A stretch of 7,199 bases of DNA from positions 1-7,199 of the forward strand of contig JAEUQE010000335.1 of assembly GCA_016789785.1 (NCBI GenBank). The letters are read 5' to 3'. The notes beneath the pieces were generated by a model that did no database searches, was not told the origin of the DNA, and saw nothing but the letters and a program-made list of their open reading frames with translations. How positions within the stretch are numbered: the stretch's first letter is position 1; each line of letters opens with the position of its first letter. The stretch is from Bryobacterales bacterium (GTDB taxonomy: Bacteria > Acidobacteriota > Terriglobia > Bryobacterales > Bryobacteraceae). Of this stretch, positions 5,707 through 7,199 are shown piece after piece. Position numbers and translations under genes: made by a program.

Positions 5707-6251
5707 TTCAGTTCTCTGCCTGAAGTCAGTTCGACAACAACCGGTTCAGAATCCATGAAAGTCATATGGAGCGTGCCGTCCTCAAGCCACGCGTCTTCGA
5801 GAACATCGCGACCGAACGTCCATTGCATCTCGCCGTTCTCGCGAAGGGCCGTGACGCCGATCTCGTGGAACACCAGTACCAGACCCTTATCCGCCAGCGG
5901 CGTCATCGAACGGAAAAGGAACTCCAGAGGGATCCGGTACGCGATCCCTCCGGTATCCGCTCGGATCGCGACGACTTCGCTGTTCAATCCGAACAGTAGA
6001 AGACCACGGTTGAGAAGCGGCAGCATCTGAGGCGCGATGCCATGCCCCTCGCTGCAAACCCCCACCGCGAGGCGTCGTGCTTTCGCTTCACGAAACTCGG
6101 GTTGAATCGTCGCAGAGAAAAATTCCCGCTCCTGTTCCGCTGACTCTCCGATTACCAGTCTGCAGTCAAAAGCGGCGAGATGGCCTTCCATCTCAGATCG
6201 AGACGCCCAGCGCTGGAGTTCGATGCTCGACCAAGGAAAGCAGAGTCGCAT
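5703..6251 (-). CDS. Cytosolic beta-repeat protein, probable immunity to the upstream Rhs toxin
   Basis: This 182-residue protein has an ATG immediately after the toxin stop (TAA then ATG, no gap), preceded by a strong GGAGGAGG ribosome binding site inside the last toxin codons. It has no signal peptide. The C-terminal two thirds hold three similar beta-rich units: GLLLFGLNSEVVAIRADTG (about 83-101), GLVLVFHEIGVTALRENGE (about 123-141) and DGTLHMTFMDSEPVVVELTS (about 158-177). Each has the hydrophobic-strand, turn, Gly pattern of PQQ/WD-like propeller blades, but three repeats are too few for a closed propeller. I do not recognise a named immunity family. Location and coupling argue that it neutralises the toxin encoded at 6252-7199, probably in the cytosol. 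Its own TGA overlaps the GTG start of the next, signal-peptide-bearing Rhs gene, making an A-toxin, A-immunity, B-toxin coupled series. Confidence 0.75.
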   Translation of the reverse strand: MRLCFPWSSIELQRWASRSEMEGHLAAFDCRLVIGESAEQEREFFSATIQPEFREAKARRLAVGVCSEGHGIAPQMLPLLNRGLLLFGLNSEVVAIRADTGGIAYRIPLEFLFRSMTPLADKGLVLVFHEIGVTALRENGEMQWTFGRDVLEDAWLEDGTLHMTFMDSEPVVVELTSGRELK

Positions 6252-7199
6252 TTAGCGCCCTCCTCCGAGCACCTTCATCGTGATGAGCTTGGTGCCTTCC
6301 CAGACGGTTTCGAGCTTAACGCCGCCGGTTGGCCCCATCAGGAACGATTCTCGAACGGTACGGCCGCCAGTCTGCGACACGATGCTGCTGGCATCGTTAA
6401 GGACACGCCCAAGGTGCGCCTGCACGTAGGTTCGCGCTTGGGCGGTGTCGTTCAGGCCGACCCGCTGCAACTCGCTAAGCATGCTAGTAGAGCGCTGAAT
6501 GTTGTGGACGGAACCTCTTGCCAGCCCGAATAGGTAGTCGAGCTTCCGACCAATTTCGGGAAGCACCGAATAGGCCGCCGGACCGGCAGCAACGCCGAGT
6601 TGTTGTAGCCCTGCTCCGCCCGCGATTGCGCCATAGCCCATCCCGGCAAAACCGCCGGTCATGACTACGGCAGTGCCAACCGCCGCAGCGTTCACCACTG
6701 GCGCAGCCCGTTGCATGCCAAGAGCTAAAGCCAGCAATTCAGGCGACGGTGGGGCTGTGGCCTGCACCTCCACCTTCTGCGATTTGATTCTGCCGCTTGG
6801 ATCCACACCAGCTGCCTCGCACCCGCCGCCGGTCCCGTCGTCGGCCATACTGCCGCCGTCGGTTTCTATGCACTTGCGCCCGGTTGGGTCGATGTATCTG
6901 AGCGGATTGTTTCGACCGTAACTGTACAGATTCCAGCTTTGTGGACCGCTCTCGTACTGGTCTGCGAACGGCTCATCCGGCGACGTAAACCTCCCCTGCG
7001 CCCCGGAGAAGTACCTCGCCCCGAAGTAATCGAGGCCCGTCTCGGCGTCCCGTTCCTTGCCGGTGAATTTCTCATCCACCATCCCCCGCGCACCAGGATA
7101 CACATTCCCACCGTAGCCCGGATAGCTCCCTCGGTCCAACCCCGACACTTCCTCCCCAAACGGCCAGTAGTCGATCCGCCTCCGCACCGTCCCCCCGGC
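6252..7199 (-). CDS. Rhs protein C-terminal part with unassigned toxin tip (5' end outside window)
   Basis: The frame is open to the window edge, so this is the 3' part of a longer Rhs gene; an in-frame GTG at 7187 lies inside the core and is not a credible start. Counting from that GTG: DYWPFGEEV near 6, FTGKERDAETGLDYFGARYF at 41-60, then DEPFADQYESGPQSWNLYSY and NNPLRYIDPTG. A Cys-containing linker follows, then the pre-toxin segment TAPPSPELLALALGMQRAAP (144-163) with Ala/Gly-rich hydrophobic sequence to about 205. The last ~90 residues are the tip: VHNIQRSTSMLSELQRVGLN, RTYVQAHLGRVLNDASSIV, GGRTVRESFLMGPTGGVKLE and W..TKLITMKVLGGGR. This short mixed alpha-then-beta layout with conserved-looking His, Arg and Ser is like many small nuclease toxins of the BECR type, but I cannot assign a family. 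It ends TAA directly before its immunity gene. Confidence 0.85.
   Translation of the reverse strand, partial: AGGTVRRRIDYWPFGEEVSGLDRGSYPGYGGNVYPGARGMVDEKFTGKERDAETGLDYFGARYFSGAQGRFTSPDEPFADQYESGPQSWNLYSYGRNNPLRYIDPTGRKCIETDGGSMADDGTGGGCEAAGVDPSGRIKSQKVEVQATAPPSPELLALALGMQRAAPVVNAAAVGTAVVMTGGFAGMGYGAIAGGAGLQQLGVAAGPAAYSVLPEIGRKLDYLFGLARGSVHNIQRSTSMLSELQRVGLNDTAQARTYVQAHLGRVLNDASSIVSQTGGRTVRESFLMGPTGGVKLETVWEGTKLITMKVLGGGR
6258..6266 (-). promoter_or_regulatory. Strong ribosome binding site for the module A immunity gene
   Basis: GGAGGAGGG in the transcript lies 6 bases before the ATG at 6251 and is made from the last sense codons of the toxin gene (the Gly-Gly-Gly-Arg end). Immunity translation can therefore start strongly as ribosomes finish the toxin. 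This fixes the immunity start at 6251. Confidence 0.8.
7061..7199 (-). repeat. Near-identical Rhs core DNA repeat, copy 2 (partner 1938-2076)
   Basis: This copy aligns without gaps to 1938-2076 at an offset of 5123 bases, with two synonymous differences seen by eye. It continues past the window edge. Module B resembles this copy only from the FTGKERD codons downstream (about 5462 and lower) and loses similarity upstream, so it lacks this segment. Confidence 0.9.

Noticed and set aside
1..7199. CRISPR arrays, tRNA or rRNA genes
   Set aside because: No regularly spaced repeats and no cloverleaf or rRNA-like sequence seen on either strand; the repeats here are Rhs coding repeats.

Overview
All recognisable genes in this 7.2 kb window read on the minus strand, so the biological order runs from position 7199 down to 1. 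It is an array of Rhs (YD-repeat) polymorphic-toxin modules. Each module is an Rhs core ending in FTGKERDxETGLDYFGARY...DPTG, then a variable C-terminal toxin domain, then a tightly coupled small gene that is probably its immunity partner. The DNA is GC-rich. The Rhs core wording and the transposase type resemble soil Acidobacteriota (Bryobacterales/Solibacter-like), but that is a family-level impression; no rRNA or housekeeping gene is present to confirm it.

Layout, upstream to downstream. (A) 7199-6252: 3' end of an Rhs gene that enters from outside the window, with an Ala/Gly-rich hydrophobic pre-toxin segment and a ~90-residue unassigned toxin tip. 6251-5703: its immunity candidate, a cytosolic beta-repeat protein whose ATG directly follows the toxin stop (TAA-ATG). 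(B) 5706-4666: a miniature Rhs gene with its own signal peptide, whose GTG start overlaps the previous stop. It has a minimal core, the same kind of hydrophobic pre-toxin segment and another toxin tip, and it is broken by two offsetting frame changes. 4655-4329: its immunity candidate, a 108-residue protein with a ribosomal L7/L12 C-terminal-like motif. (C) 4292-about 3170: a 5'-truncated DDE transposase/IS remnant. (D) 3165-1156: an Rhs gene lacking its 5' half, next to the IS end, with a C-terminal HELGH zinc metallopeptidase toxin domain. 1156-659: an exported, four-cysteine immunity candidate overlapping it by one base. (E) about 510-1: a decayed Rhs YD-repeat fragment running off the left edge.

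Together this looks like an Rhs locus with accumulated orphan tip/immunity cassettes. A ~139 bp core segment in modules A and D is almost identical (two synonymous differences seen), which fits recent duplication or gene conversion in the core and divergence in the tips. The predicted locations of the immunity proteins (exported for the protease, cytosolic for the other two) suggest that the toxins act in different compartments. The IS remnant, the missing 5' half of module D, the frame changes in module B and the decayed fragment E all indicate repeated rearrangement.
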